NCBI GenBank assembly: GCA_937975765.1
Contig: CALJUR010000123.1
Coordinates: 1 to 64,000, forward strand
DNA: 64,000 nucleotides
Direction: 5' to 3'
Source: an uncultured Myxococcales bacterium
Lineage (GTDB): Bacteria; Myxococcota_A; UBA9042; DTJE01
In this document: positions 16,212 through 24,566 of the stretch, piece by piece
How the letters are laid out: every line of letters begins with the position of its first letter
Numbering within the stretch: the first letter of the stretch is position 1
Made by a program: the position numbers and the translations under genes
The notes under the pieces: model-generated
The model's database searches: none
The model's input: only the letters and a program-made list of their open reading frames with translations
Told to the model about the DNA's origin: nothing

Positions 16212-17707
16212 GCGTCCAGGGTCTCCTTCGCGACCTCGATGTCGCTGAAATGGATCCGCCGGTCCCCCAGGATCTGGTAGTCCTCGTGCCCCTTCCCGGC
16301 GATCACCACCACCTCGCCCGGCGCGGCCTGCAGGATCGCCCGGCGGATGGCGCTGCGGCGGTCCGGCTCGACCTCGACCGGCGCGATCGGCAGGCCCTCG
16401 GCCCTCGCCGCGTCGATCCCCGCCACGATCTCCGCGATGATCGCGCCCGGGTCCTCGCTGCGCGGGTTGTCCGAGGTCACGATCACGCGGTCGGCCAGCA
16501 GTGCGGACGCGCGGCCCATCAGCGGGCGCTTGCCCCGGTCCCGGTCCCCGCCCGCGCCCATCACCACGGCCAGGCGGTGGTCGCCCACCAGCGGCCGCAG
16601 CACGGTCAGCACGTTCTCCAGCGCCTTCGGGGTGTGCGCGTAGTCCACGTACACCCGGGTGTCGCGACTGCCGCGGACGCGCTCCAGGCGTCCCGGGATG
16701 CGCGCGACCTGGCTGACGCCGGCCACGAACCGCGGCAGGTCCAGGCCCATCACTCCCGCGGCGCCGATCGCCGCCAGCAGGTTGGCCAGGTTGTGCGGCC
16801 CGACCAGCGGGCTGTCCAGTTCGAACACGCCCCAGGGCGTGCGGACCAGTCCCCGGATCCCCTCCAGGTCGAACGCGACGTCGATCGGGCTAAGGTCCCC
16901 GCCGTCCGGGTTCCGGGAGAACGTCACCACCGGCAGCGGGCAGACGTCCTTCAGGTGCCTGCCGAACGCGTCGTCGCCGTTGACGACGGCGCCCTTCGCG
17001 TCGGGGTTCGCGGGCAGGAGTTCGGTGAACAGCCGCTCCTTGGCGGCCCGGTAGTTCTCGATCGTCTTGTGGTAGTCCAGGTGGTCCCGCGTCATCACCG
17101 TCAGGATGGCCACCGCGAACCGCAGCGTCTCGACCCGCCGCTGGTCCAGCGCGTGCGACGACACCTCCATCGCCACCGCGTCCACGCCCTTGTCGCGCAT
17201 CCGGGCGAACAGCGCCTGCAGTTCCAGCGGGTCCGGCGTCGTCATGCCCGACGGCTCGCGGATGCCGGCATACCGGTACTCCACCGTGCCGACCAGCCCC
17301 GGGGTCCGCCCGCACGCCGCGAAGCCCGCCTCCAGCAGCATCGCGGTCGACGTCTTGCCGTCCGTGCCCGTCACCCCCGCCATCAGGAATCCCGAGGACG
17401 GGTCCCCCTCGACCCGCGCCGCCAGCACCGCCATCGCCGTCCGGGTGTCCCGGACCGCCACGCACGGCAGGTCCGCGCGCGCCCTGTCCTGCCGCGCCAC
17501 CACCACCGGCGAGCCCGCCGCGACCGCCGCGTCCAGGTAGTCGTGGCCGTCGGCCTTCTCGCCGGCCATCGCCACGAAGACGACCCCCGGGCCGGCCTTG
17601 CGGGAGTCCGACGTCACCCGGCTCCAGGTCGCCAGGTCCGTCCCCGGGGCGAACGCCACGGCGCCGGCCCGTTCGCGCAGGGCGCTGTCGAATCGGAGCG
17701 TGCTCAT
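16208..17707 (-). CDS. murE: UDP-MurNAc-L-Ala-D-Glu:meso-DAP ligase MurE
   Basis: 499 residues from the ATG at 17707, which overlaps the ftsI stop. Adds the third residue of the stem peptide. Seen: VTSDSRKAGPG for uridine binding, P-loop VTGTDGKTSTAM, TTPDPLEL, EVSSHALDQRRV, PGRLERV and VDYAHTPKALE. The specificity motif DNPRSEDP is the form that selects meso-diaminopimelate over lysine, so the peptidoglycan should be of the DAP type. The P-loop has Asp where Asn is more common (GTDGKTS). Confidence 0.96.
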   Translation of the reverse strand: MSTLRFDSALRERAGAVAFAPGTDLATWSRVTSDSRKAGPGVVFVAMAGEKADGHDYLDAAVAAGSPVVVARQDRARADLPCVAVRDTRTAMAVLAARVEGDPSSGFLMAGVTGTDGKTSTAMLLEAGFAACGRTPGLVGTVEYRYAGIREPSGMTTPDPLELQALFARMRDKGVDAVAMEVSSHALDQRRVETLRFAVAILTVMTRDHLDYHKTIENYRAAKERLFTELLPANPDAKGAVVNGDDAFGRHLKDVCPLPVVTFSRNPDGGDLSPIDVAFDLEGIRGLVRTPWGVFELDSPLVGPHNLANLLAAIGAAGVMGLDLPRFVAGVSQVARIPGRLERVRGSRDTRVYVDYAHTPKALENVLTVLRPLVGDHRLAVVMGAGGDRDRGKRPLMGRASALLADRVIVTSDNPRSEDPGAIIAEIVAGIDAARAEGLPIAPVEVEPDRRSAIRRAILQAAPGEVVVIAGKGHEDYQILGDRRIHFSDIEVAKETLDA

Positions 17708-19563
17708 CGGGTCGCCACCTGCTTCTCCGCCGCCGGCACCTCGGGCATCAGCCCCAGGACGGGGAGGACCCTTTCCACCACGTTCTTGAACACCGGGGCG
17801 GCCACCGCGCCCGCCAGCTTGTGCACCTGCGGGTTGACCAGGGTCAGCGCCACCACCACCCTCGGGTTCTCGGCCGGGGCGAACCCGACGAAACTGCACA
17901 GGTACTTGTCGTCCGAGTACCCGTGGTCCGGCACCAGCAGCCGGGCGGTCCCGGTCTTGCCCCCGGCCGTGAAGCCGGCGGGGCGCCCGCGCTTGCCCGT
18001 GCCGTGATCGTCCATGACCACCAGCCGCATCACCTCGCGGACCTGGCGGGCCGTCTCGGCGCTGATCACCCGCTCCGGCGGGCCGCCGTCGTACCGGTGC
18101 AGCAGGTTCCCCTCGGGGTCCCTCAGTTCGCGGGCGACCCGCGGCGCGACGCGCAGGCCGTCGTTGGTGATCGTCGCGACGACGTTCGCCATCTCCAGCA
18201 GCGTGGCCGTGAACCCGTACCCGTACCCGGCGGTCCGGTACCCGGTCTTCCGCCAGTCGTCGGACTCCTGGAAGGCGCTGGGAACCTCGCCCGGCAGGTC
18301 GACGCCCGTCGTGCGCCCCACCCGGAACTTCCGCAGGCCCTCCATCATCTTCTCGGGACCCACCTTGATCGCCAGGTCCATGTGGGCGCAGTTCGACGAG
18401 AACTTGAACGCGTCGGCCAGCGTCACCCGGCCGACCGCGTGCACGTCGCGAACCGTCCTGCCGCCCAGCCTGCAACTGCCGCCGTGACCTTCCAGAATCG
18501 TCTGGGGCGTCGCGATCCCGGCGTCGATCGCCGTGGCGACCGTGATGACCTTGCCGACGCTCCCGGGCTCGAACGGGTAGCCGATGACCTTGTTCGCGCA
18601 CGGGTTCAGCAGCAGTTCCGGCAGACCCTGCTCGGCCGCCTTCCTCGCGTCCGGCTTGCAGTCCTCCTCGAACCGGTTCGGGTCCACGGCCGGCTGGCTG
18701 GACATCGCCAGGACCTCGAACGTCCGGGCGTCCAGGATGACGCCCATCGCGGCGGAGGCGTCCTCCAGGTCCATCTGGGCCTGCAGTTCGCCGTCCAGCA
18801 CCGCCTGCACCTGGGCGTCCACGTTCAGCACCAGGTCGTTCCCGTCCAGTTCCCAGGCGACGCCCAGCGCGTCGTGGTAGAAGCCGTCGCGGCCCTTGCT
18901 GCGCAGCAGGGACACCTCCCTCGTCTCGCCCCGCAGGTCCAGGTCGTACTTCCGCTCGACGCCCATGCGTCCCAGGTAGTGCTCGCCGCGCGCCGCCTCG
19001 GCCGGGTTGGCCTGGCTGACGAAGCCCAGCACCGGCCCCAGCGAGTCCCCGTTCGGGCAGAAGCGCCGCGGGCTGTTGTCGATCCGCACGCCGTCCACCT
19101 TCATCAACTTCAGCGCCTGGACCTCTTCCGGGGACGCGTGCGACTTGATCTTCGCGTACTCGCCGGCCGACACGACCGCGGCGATCACCTCGCCGGGGTC
19201 CAGGTTCAGCGCGGACGCCAGCGTGTACGACAACTCGATGCGGTCCACGTCCCAGGACGCGCCGAAGTAGACGACCTCGGGGTCCGGCACCGACATGGCC
19301 AGCACGCGGCGGCCCGTGCGGTCCCGGATCTCGCCCCGGCGCCCCTGGATCTCCTCCGAACCCGTCATCGCCGACAGGTCGCGGGCGGCCTTCACGCCCT
19401 CCTCGTCGAACTGGTACCAGCCGGCCTGGCCGACCACCCAGCCCAGGCCCACCAGGAGGAACCCCGTCACGATGCCCATGCGCAGCACCACGCCGCCGTC
19501 CCGGGCGTCGGTCGTCCCGGTCACGGCGCGGAGCGTGCGCACCCACATCGACTTGAGGTTCAT
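17704..19563 (-). CDS. ftsI: Division-specific transpeptidase FtsI / PBP3
   Basis: 619 residues from the ATG at 19563 with GGGAGG six bases upstream; the frame continues 48 codons further but without a ribosome site. One N-terminal membrane span (about 27-47), a PBP dimerisation domain, then the transpeptidase domain. Active-site motifs are SxxK in EPGSVGKVI, SxN in FKFSSNCAHM and KTG in GGKTGTARL. It cross-links septal peptidoglycan with FtsW. The usual EPGSTFK reads EPGSVGK here. No PASTA domain is seen. Confidence 0.95.
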   Translation of the reverse strand: MNLKSMWVRTLRAVTGTTDARDGGVVLRMGIVTGFLLVGLGWVVGQAGWYQFDEEGVKAARDLSAMTGSEEIQGRRGEIRDRTGRRVLAMSVPDPEVVYFGASWDVDRIELSYTLASALNLDPGEVIAAVVSAGEYAKIKSHASPEEVQALKLMKVDGVRIDNSPRRFCPNGDSLGPVLGFVSQANPAEAARGEHYLGRMGVERKYDLDLRGETREVSLLRSKGRDGFYHDALGVAWELDGNDLVLNVDAQVQAVLDGELQAQMDLEDASAAMGVILDARTFEVLAMSSQPAVDPNRFEEDCKPDARKAAEQGLPELLLNPCANKVIGYPFEPGSVGKVITVATAIDAGIATPQTILEGHGGSCRLGGRTVRDVHAVGRVTLADAFKFSSNCAHMDLAIKVGPEKMMEGLRKFRVGRTTGVDLPGEVPSAFQESDDWRKTGYRTAGYGYGFTATLLEMANVVATITNDGLRVAPRVARELRDPEGNLLHRYDGGPPERVISAETARQVREVMRLVVMDDHGTGKRGRPAGFTAGGKTGTARLLVPDHGYSDDKYLCSFVGFAPAENPRVVVALTLVNPQVHKLAGAVAAPVFKNVVERVLPVLGLMPEVPAAEKQVATR

Positions 19564-19618
19564 CCCGATCCTCCCGGCCGGTCCCGCCGGCCCGTCCCGC
19601 GTCCCCGTACCCCCGGGC

Positions 19619-20368
19619 TCAGCGCCTCGCCGCGCAGCGCCTGCCGATCGCCGTCTCCGGGGCCGCCTCGGCGCACGTGCGGAAGGCGTTCTCCGCCCCC
19701 GCGGCATCGCCCGCCTCCTGCAGCATCACGCCCAGGTGGTACCAGGGCTCGGCGAAAGTCGGGCACAGCCGCGTCGCCTTCTCGAAGGCCTCGCGGGCGC
19801 CCCGGGGGTTCCCGGTATCGCGGTACAGCAGCCCCAGATTGTTGTGGCCAAGGCAGAACCTGGGCGACAGGAACACCGCCATCTCGAGGTGGCGGCGGGC
19901 GGATTCGAAATCCTTGATCTCGTAGTAGGCCCAGCCGATGTTCCCGTGGGCGAATGCCGGGGTCGGGTACAGCGGGTCCTCCAGCAGCGGCTTCAGCGCC
20001 TCGATCGCGTCCTCGTACCGTCCCTCCGCCAGCAGCGCCGTGCCCAGGTTGTTCCGGCACTCCTGGAAGTCGGGCTTGACCGCCAGCGCGGCCTTGAAGT
20101 CCGCCACCGCACCCGCCTGGTCGTTCAGCCCCATCCGGACGAAGCCCCGCAGGTGCAGGGCCTCGTGGTTCCTGGGGTCCAGCTTCAGCGCCTCGTACAG
20201 CTCGCGCTGGGTCATCGCGATGTTGCGGTCGTTGTAGTAGTTGCGGGCCAGCCGGTAGTGGTAGTCGGACTTCGCGGCCTCGTCGGACCTCTGCGCGCCC
20301 CCGCAGGCAGCCAGCGCGCCCATCGCCACGGCCAGCCACGCGCACCGGTTCGGCAGCACCCGCGTCAC
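19619..20368 (-). CDS. TPR-repeat lipoprotein, Tgl/PilW/PilF-like
   Basis: 249 residues from a GTG at 20368 overlapping the ftsL stop. A signal peptide ends in the lipobox LAAC (residues near 19-22), followed by about five tetratricopeptide repeats (for example LYEALKLDPRNHEALHLRGF, FKAALAVKPDFQECRNNLG, FEKATRLCPTFAEPWYHLG). Lipoproteins of this design include PilF/PilW and Myxococcus Tgl, which help assemble the type IV pilus secretin. Here the gene lies inside the dcw operon between ftsL and ftsI and is translationally coupled to ftsL, so a divisome or septal envelope role is equally possible. Confidence is high for the gene and fold, low for the function. Confidence 0.85.
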   Translation of the reverse strand: MTRVLPNRCAWLAVAMGALAACGGAQRSDEAAKSDYHYRLARNYYNDRNIAMTQRELYEALKLDPRNHEALHLRGFVRMGLNDQAGAVADFKAALAVKPDFQECRNNLGTALLAEGRYEDAIEALKPLLEDPLYPTPAFAHGNIGWAYYEIKDFESARRHLEMAVFLSPRFCLGHNNLGLLYRDTGNPRGAREAFEKATRLCPTFAEPWYHLGVMLQEAGDAAGAENAFRTCAEAAPETAIGRRCAARR

Positions 20369-20685
20369 GGCACGACCTCCTCGGTCTCCTCCACCTCGAT
20401 CACCTGGCCCGGTCGCGGCGGCCGCAGCCCCATGACCTCGGCCTTCACCGCCGTGCGGGGCACCGCCGTCATCCGGGCCTGCTCGCGGCGCAGCTCGGTC
20501 TGCTGGTCCAGCAGGTCGCGCGAGTTCGTCAGTTCCACCCAGATCGCCCGGCGCAGGGCCAGCGCGCCCTGGGCCGTCCAGACGTGGAACACGCCGGCGG
20601 CGGTCCCGACGACCGCGGCCAGCGTGATCGCGACCAGGCCTGCCAGGTTGCCGCCCCTTTGCGGGTCGCGACGCTTCGACGTCAT
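20365..20685 (-). CDS. ftsL: Cell division protein FtsL-like
   Basis: 106 residues; ATG at 20685 overlaps the rsmH stop (ATGA). Short basic cytoplasmic tail (SKRRDPQRGG), one span (about 14-36), then a predicted coiled coil (ELTNSRDLLDQQTELRREQA) and a short Pro/Glu-rich end. This topology and the place between rsmH and ftsI identify FtsL, a bitopic protein that activates FtsWI with FtsB. Sequence conservation in FtsL is low, so the call relies on topology and synteny. Confidence 0.85.
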   Translation of the reverse strand: MTSKRRDPQRGGNLAGLVAITLAAVVGTAAGVFHVWTAQGALALRRAIWVELTNSRDLLDQQTELRREQARMTAVPRTAVKAEVMGLRPPRPGQVIEVEETEEVVP

Positions 20686-21575
20686 TCCCCGTCCTCCGCG
20701 CGCTGCAGGATCCTCAGGTGGGCCGCCCGGGAGCGGCGGTTGAAGCGCTGTTCCTCCGCGGTCGGCGAGATCGGCTTCCTCCGTGGCAGCACGAAGTCCC
20801 CGGTCGCCGCCAGGCTGCGGAAGGCCTGCTTGACGCGCCGGTCCTCTCCGCTGTGGAACGAGATCACGGCGACCCGGCCGCGAGGGGCCAGGATCGCCGG
20901 GATGGACTCCAGGAAGGTGTCCAGGCGCTCGAACTCGCGGTTGACCAGGATGCGCAGCGCCTGCGCCGGCAGCACCGGGCTGGGCATCTTGCGCACGTTC
21001 GGCCCCAGCACCTCGCGGCACACCCGGACCAGGTCCGCGGTCGTCTCCATCCGGCCGGCCCGTGCCTCCTCCTTCATCCGGCGGGCCAGCCGCCGGGACG
21101 CCGGGACCTCGCCGAACAGGAACAGGACGTTCGCCAGCTCGTTCTCGGGGGTCTCGCGGATCGCCTGCGCGGCCGTGCGGCCTTCCGTCGGGTCGAAGCG
21201 CATGTCCAGGGGCTGGTCGCCCTCGAACGAGAAGCCTCGGTCCGAGTCCAGCTGGGTCGTGGACAGGCCCAGGTCCAGCACGACCCGGTCCGCCGCCACC
21301 ACGCCCATCTCGGCCAGGACCGCCTTCACCGACTCGTACCCCCGATGGACCGGAACGAACCGGTCGCCGAATGCAGCCAGGCGCCGGGAGGAAGCCTCCA
21401 GCGCCTGCGGGTCGCGATCGAATCCAAGGAGACGCACGGTGGGCGGGGTCCGGGCCAGGATGGCCTCGGCGTGTCCCCCCTGGCCGACGGTGCCGTCCAC
21501 CACCCACCCGGACGCGATGTCGGCGCACGCAACCGCGACCTCCTCGAGGAGGACGGTGACGTGCACGCCATCCAC
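20682..21575 (-). CDS. rsmH: 16S rRNA m4C1402 methyltransferase RsmH (MraW)
   Basis: 297 residues from a GTG at 21575, two bases after mraZ. SAM-dependent methyltransferase acting on C1402 of 16S rRNA. Seen: HVTVLLEEV at the N-terminus, SAM site DGTVGQGGHAEAIL, GFDRDPQAL, DLGLSTTQLD, the helical insert with RKMPSPVLPAQALRI and the C-terminal catalytic-domain strand VISFHSGEDRRVK. That last motif usually reads FHSLEDR; here Leu is replaced by Gly. Confidence 0.95.
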   Translation of the reverse strand: MDGVHVTVLLEEVAVACADIASGWVVDGTVGQGGHAEAILARTPPTVRLLGFDRDPQALEASSRRLAAFGDRFVPVHRGYESVKAVLAEMGVVAADRVVLDLGLSTTQLDSDRGFSFEGDQPLDMRFDPTEGRTAAQAIRETPENELANVLFLFGEVPASRRLARRMKEEARAGRMETTADLVRVCREVLGPNVRKMPSPVLPAQALRILVNREFERLDTFLESIPAILAPRGRVAVISFHSGEDRRVKQAFRSLAATGDFVLPRRKPISPTAEEQRFNRRSRAAHLRILQRAEDGE

Positions 21576-21577
21576 GC

Positions 21578-22090
21578 TCAGGCCCCCTGGGCGGCGGGCG
21601 GCGGCACCTCGCGCCGGCCCGACCGATGGATTTCGGTCGCGTAGGTCTCGTAGTTCTCGGCCAGCGCGCGTTCCATCTCCGCGTGGGCCTCGGCATAGCG
21701 ATCCGCCGGCCAGATCTGCAGGGAATCGCCGACGCCGACCAGGACGACATCGCCCTTCGTCCCCAGGAAATCCCGTGTCTTCCTGGGGAGTACCAGGCGG
21801 AAACTGTTGTCTACTTGCGCCAGGGCCGCGCTGCCCAGATAATGGATGCGCAGCGCGTTTCCCAGGGCGATCGGCAGTTCGTCGGCCCGGGCCAGCACGC
21901 GCGCCTGGAACTCGTTGAAGACCCCCAGGGTGCGCACCTCGAGGTAGCGCTTCAGGGGCTCGATGGTGACCATGACCTGCTTGCCCTTCAGCAAGGTCAG
22001 ATCGGTGGAGACGCTGACGCGGCCCGAGTTCAGGTCGACCTTCGCGTCGAAGGTCCCGAACAGCCCGCGGATGTCGTCGCTATCGGCCAC
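21578..22090 (-). CDS. mraZ: Transcriptional regulator MraZ
   Basis: 170 residues from a GTG at 22090 with GAGG eight bases before it. A TTG nine codons earlier keeps the frame open but has no ribosome site. Two SpoVT/AbrB-like halves are visible: IRGLFGTFDAKVDLNSGRVSV and SFRLVLPRKTRDFLGTKGDVVLVG, as in all MraZ proteins. MraZ binds repeats in its own promoter and represses the dcw operon. First gene of the operon. The Arg/Pro-rich C-terminal tail is slightly longer than usual. Confidence 0.92.
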   Translation of the reverse strand: MADSDDIRGLFGTFDAKVDLNSGRVSVSTDLTLLKGKQVMVTIEPLKRYLEVRTLGVFNEFQARVLARADELPIALGNALRIHYLGSAALAQVDNSFRLVLPRKTRDFLGTKGDVVLVGVGDSLQIWPADRYAEAHAEMERALAENYETYATEIHRSGRREVPPPAAQGA

Positions 22091-22628
22091 GATCCAGACC
22101 TCGCCACAGCAAGGCAAATTTACGCCTGGACAAGGGGCAAGGCCACCCGTTCTGCGCCATTTTCAACCAAATCCTTTGTTATTCAATAGTTAGAAATTTG
22201 TCCTCGCGCGCGCGAATCCGGCGCTTTTCGCGATTTGAGCCCTGTCGATTCGAGTCGTGAATCCTGTAATTCCGTTAAGTTGCTCACCCTGCGGACAGCG
22301 GATCCCCGCATGAAACCGTGAAATGCTGTCGGAAACCCTACCCAACCCCTGATTTCGCCAGCAATACGAGTCCTGCGACAAACCTCAAAATGAAAGATCC
22401 GGCGTTTCGCGGGGACCCGGGCCGGGATGGCTTCTGGCAGAACCTGGAGGAAAACGGATCGCCGGTCGGGACGGCACGGCCACGGGGGGCTTCAACTCTT
22501 GATGACGACAAGGATTCCCTGGCGGGGATGGCGGGGAATGGCGGGAAACTGGCGCGACCCCGGCGGCGGCGGGGCGGGCGGACCGGGAGGCGTCCTGGCA
22601 GGAAATGGCAGGAACCTGGAAGAAACGA
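22091..22628. other. 538-bp non-coding region upstream of the dcw operon
   Basis: No open frame with coding character. Bases about 22118-22400 are much richer in A+T than the rest of the window and must hold the dcw promoter. Bases 22430-22628 are purine-rich and carry degenerate short repeats of the form TGGCrGGrA, including two near-copies of CTGGCAGAACCTGGAGGAAA (22434-22453 and 22606-22625). I looked for MraZ-type spaced GTGG boxes and saw none that are convincing. Confidence 0.6.
22159..22186 (-). promoter_or_regulatory. Tentative promoter of the dcw operon
   Basis: On the minus strand, TTGAAT (22186-22181) and GAAAAT (22164-22159) are separated by 16 bases, each matching consensus at four of six positions. 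Transcription would begin about 60 bases before the mraZ GTG. It lies in the A+T-rich part of the gap. Weak evidence; no operator is recognised. Confidence 0.3.
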
Positions 22629-24566
22629 CTAGCCCTGGGACAGGACGGTGGCGGGATCGGTCCGGGCGGCCCGGCGGGCAGGCACCCACGCGCCCACCAG
22701 CGCGAACAGCACCGCGCAGAAGAGACCCGCGGCAACCACCGCGGGCGAGAACAGGAACAGGTCGGAGGGGGCACCGGGCACGCGCCCCAGCACCGAGGCG
22801 GCCAGCACGTTGACGGCCCGGCCGCACGCCCAGGCGACCGCGACGCCGGCGACCCCGCCCAGGGCCCCCAGGGCGGCGGCCTCGCCCAGGATCAGCAGCC
22901 GGATGTCCAGGTAGCGCGCGCCGACGGCCCGGTACACGGCGATCTCGACGCGCCGCTCGGTCACCAGCATCAGGAAGGTATGGGTGATGTTGATGGCCGA
23001 AATGCCCAGGATGACCAGGCTGACCAGGGCGAACACCAGCGTCAGGATCAGCAGCATGTTGGCGGCCTTGCGGGCCTCCTCGCTGCGCGGTGCGGGCACC
23101 AGGCCCAGCACCCTGGCGTCATCGATCATGCGCGGCAGGTCCTCGTTGCGGGCGGTCGTGACGACCACGCTGGTGTACTCGGAGGCCGCGTCCCGGCCGC
23201 GCAGCATGGCGTTGGCACGGCGCGCGGAGTCCAGGGGGATCGTGAAGCCGAAGTCCATCGCCTTGGGCGAGAAGCCGGCGATCCGGCATCGGCGGATGGC
23301 GCGCTGCGCGACCGGGTCGTCCTCGACGAAGTAGGACTCGCCGTACTTCATCGCGAAGGGCACGCCCAGCAGGACCTCCAGGCCCGAGATGCGCCGCAGG
23401 TCCAGCGCGGTCGCGGCGACACGGTTGTAGACCTCCAGCAGGAAGGGCGATACCAGGACCGGCAGCGGGGCCTCGCACGCCCCGTTCGCGGCCAGCAGGC
23501 CGTCGGTCGCGCAGTAGGTCCCCTCGGGGCAGCGCCCCGGCAGCCCCGCGGCCGCACCGTCGCCCGGCGGCACGACGCGGCCCCGAATCACCTCGGGATC
23601 GTCCGAGGCGGCCTGGCGCGGGTCGTCCAGCCGGCAGGACAGGCGGCGGCACACCCTCGCGGCGCCCGTTCCCAGGCACGCCTCTCCGGGGTCGCAGGGA
23701 TCGTTGGAACGCCCCGGGTCGACTTCGACTCCGGCGAGAGATGGCTGCGCCATCCCGTCGCCTCCGTCTGCGTGCCCGGGGGGCTCCCTGGAACGCCCCG
23801 GGTCGACTTCGACTCCGGCGAGAGATGGCTGCGCCATCCCGTCGCCTCCGTCTGCGTGCCCGGGGGGCTCCCTGGTCGCGCAGGTGCGCAGGCATTCGCC
23901 CTGCACGCAGGCGCTACCGGCCGCACACCCCTCCCCGCAGGGCACGCCGCAATGCCCGTTCAGGCACGCCTGCCCGGCCGGGCACCCTGGGTCCGCGCGG
24001 CAGGCCAGGCGCCCGCCGGGGTCCCGGAACGTGTCCCACAGCGTCCTCCGCAGGCAGGCCCCCGCGTCGCACCGGCCACCGGCGCCGCAGTCCGCGTCGG
24101 ACGCGCAGGCGGTCCCCGTCCGTTCGGGGCCCAGCACCTCGGCCTCGGTCGCCCGCAGTTCGTCCCGGATCAGCGCGGGGTCCAGCCCGTCGAAGAACGC
24201 CTCGACCCGCGCGTCCCGGCCGATCACCTCGTGCCCGCCCCACAGCACGGCCTGGAACCGCGACCGCTGCTTCGGATAGGCCCCGGTGACTCCGGGCAGC
24301 GACTCCAGCGCCGCCATCGACGCCTCGTCCAGCCGTGTCGGGACCTCCATGCCCAGCCCGAACAGGCGCACCTGCTCGACCTGCAGCTCGGCCTGGTTGA
24401 CCGGGTACAGCCGGTTCAGGACGCGCTCCCGGATGCCCAGCGACAGGGCCAGGAAGAACGCCAGCGTCGCGCTGCCGACGACCAGCCCGACGGCCGCGAA
24501 CGCGAAGTGGCCGCGGCTCCGGCCGAGGAAGCGGGCGATCAGGCCGGCCTGTGCCCTGGGCGTCAT
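22629..24566 (-). CDS. FtsX/MacB/LolC-type ABC permease with Cys-rich extracytoplasmic insertion
   Basis: 645 residues; ATG at 24566 overlaps the ATPase stop (ATGA). One N-terminal span (21-44), a periplasmic domain, then three C-terminal spans (about 503-525, 555-582, 606-630) with the FtsX-type coupling segment ERRVEIAVYRAVGARYLDI. This is the four-span plan of LolC/E and MacB. Unusually, residues 154-364 hold twenty cysteines in short CxxxxxC loops (CASDADCGAGGRCDAGAC) like the secreted Cys-rich proteins elsewhere in the window. Inside that insert, 56 residues are encoded by a perfect 84-bp tandem repeat. Substrate unknown; a lipoprotein or peptide is likely for this family. Confidence 0.88.
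   Translation of the reverse strand: MTPRAQAGLIARFLGRSRGHFAFAAVGLVVGSATLAFFLALSLGIRERVLNRLYPVNQAELQVEQVRLFGLGMEVPTRLDEASMAALESLPGVTGAYPKQRSRFQAVLWGGHEVIGRDARVEAFFDGLDPALIRDELRATEAEVLGPERTGTACASDADCGAGGRCDAGACLRRTLWDTFRDPGGRLACRADPGCPAGQACLNGHCGVPCGEGCAAGSACVQGECLRTCATREPPGHADGGDGMAQPSLAGVEVDPGRSREPPGHADGGDGMAQPSLAGVEVDPGRSNDPCDPGEACLGTGAARVCRRLSCRLDDPRQAASDDPEVIRGRVVPPGDGAAAGLPGRCPEGTYCATDGLLAANGACEAPLPVLVSPFLLEVYNRVAATALDLRRISGLEVLLGVPFAMKYGESYFVEDDPVAQRAIRRCRIAGFSPKAMDFGFTIPLDSARRANAMLRGRDAASEYTSVVVTTARNEDLPRMIDDARVLGLVPAPRSEEARKAANMLLILTLVFALVSLVILGISAINITHTFLMLVTERRVEIAVYRAVGARYLDIRLLILGEAAALGALGGVAGVAVAWACGRAVNVLAASVLGRVPGAPSDLFLFSPAVVAAGLFCAVLFALVGAWVPARRAARTDPATVLSQG
23705..23872. repeat. 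Perfect 84-bp tandem repeat (two copies), in frame within the permease gene
   Basis: Copies at 23705-23788 and 23789-23872 are identical. The unit is a multiple of three, so each adds 28 residues (ending SLAGVEVDPGRS) to the permease without a shift. Each unit contains the perfect hairpin GATGGC-TGC-GCCATC. The encoded residues have no cysteine and break the Cys-rich pattern on both sides, so the unit looks inserted rather than part of the original domain. Confidence 0.95.

Noticed and set aside
22118..22330. MraZ operator boxes
   Set aside because: I looked for regularly spaced GTGG-type repeats before mraZ and found none that stand out.
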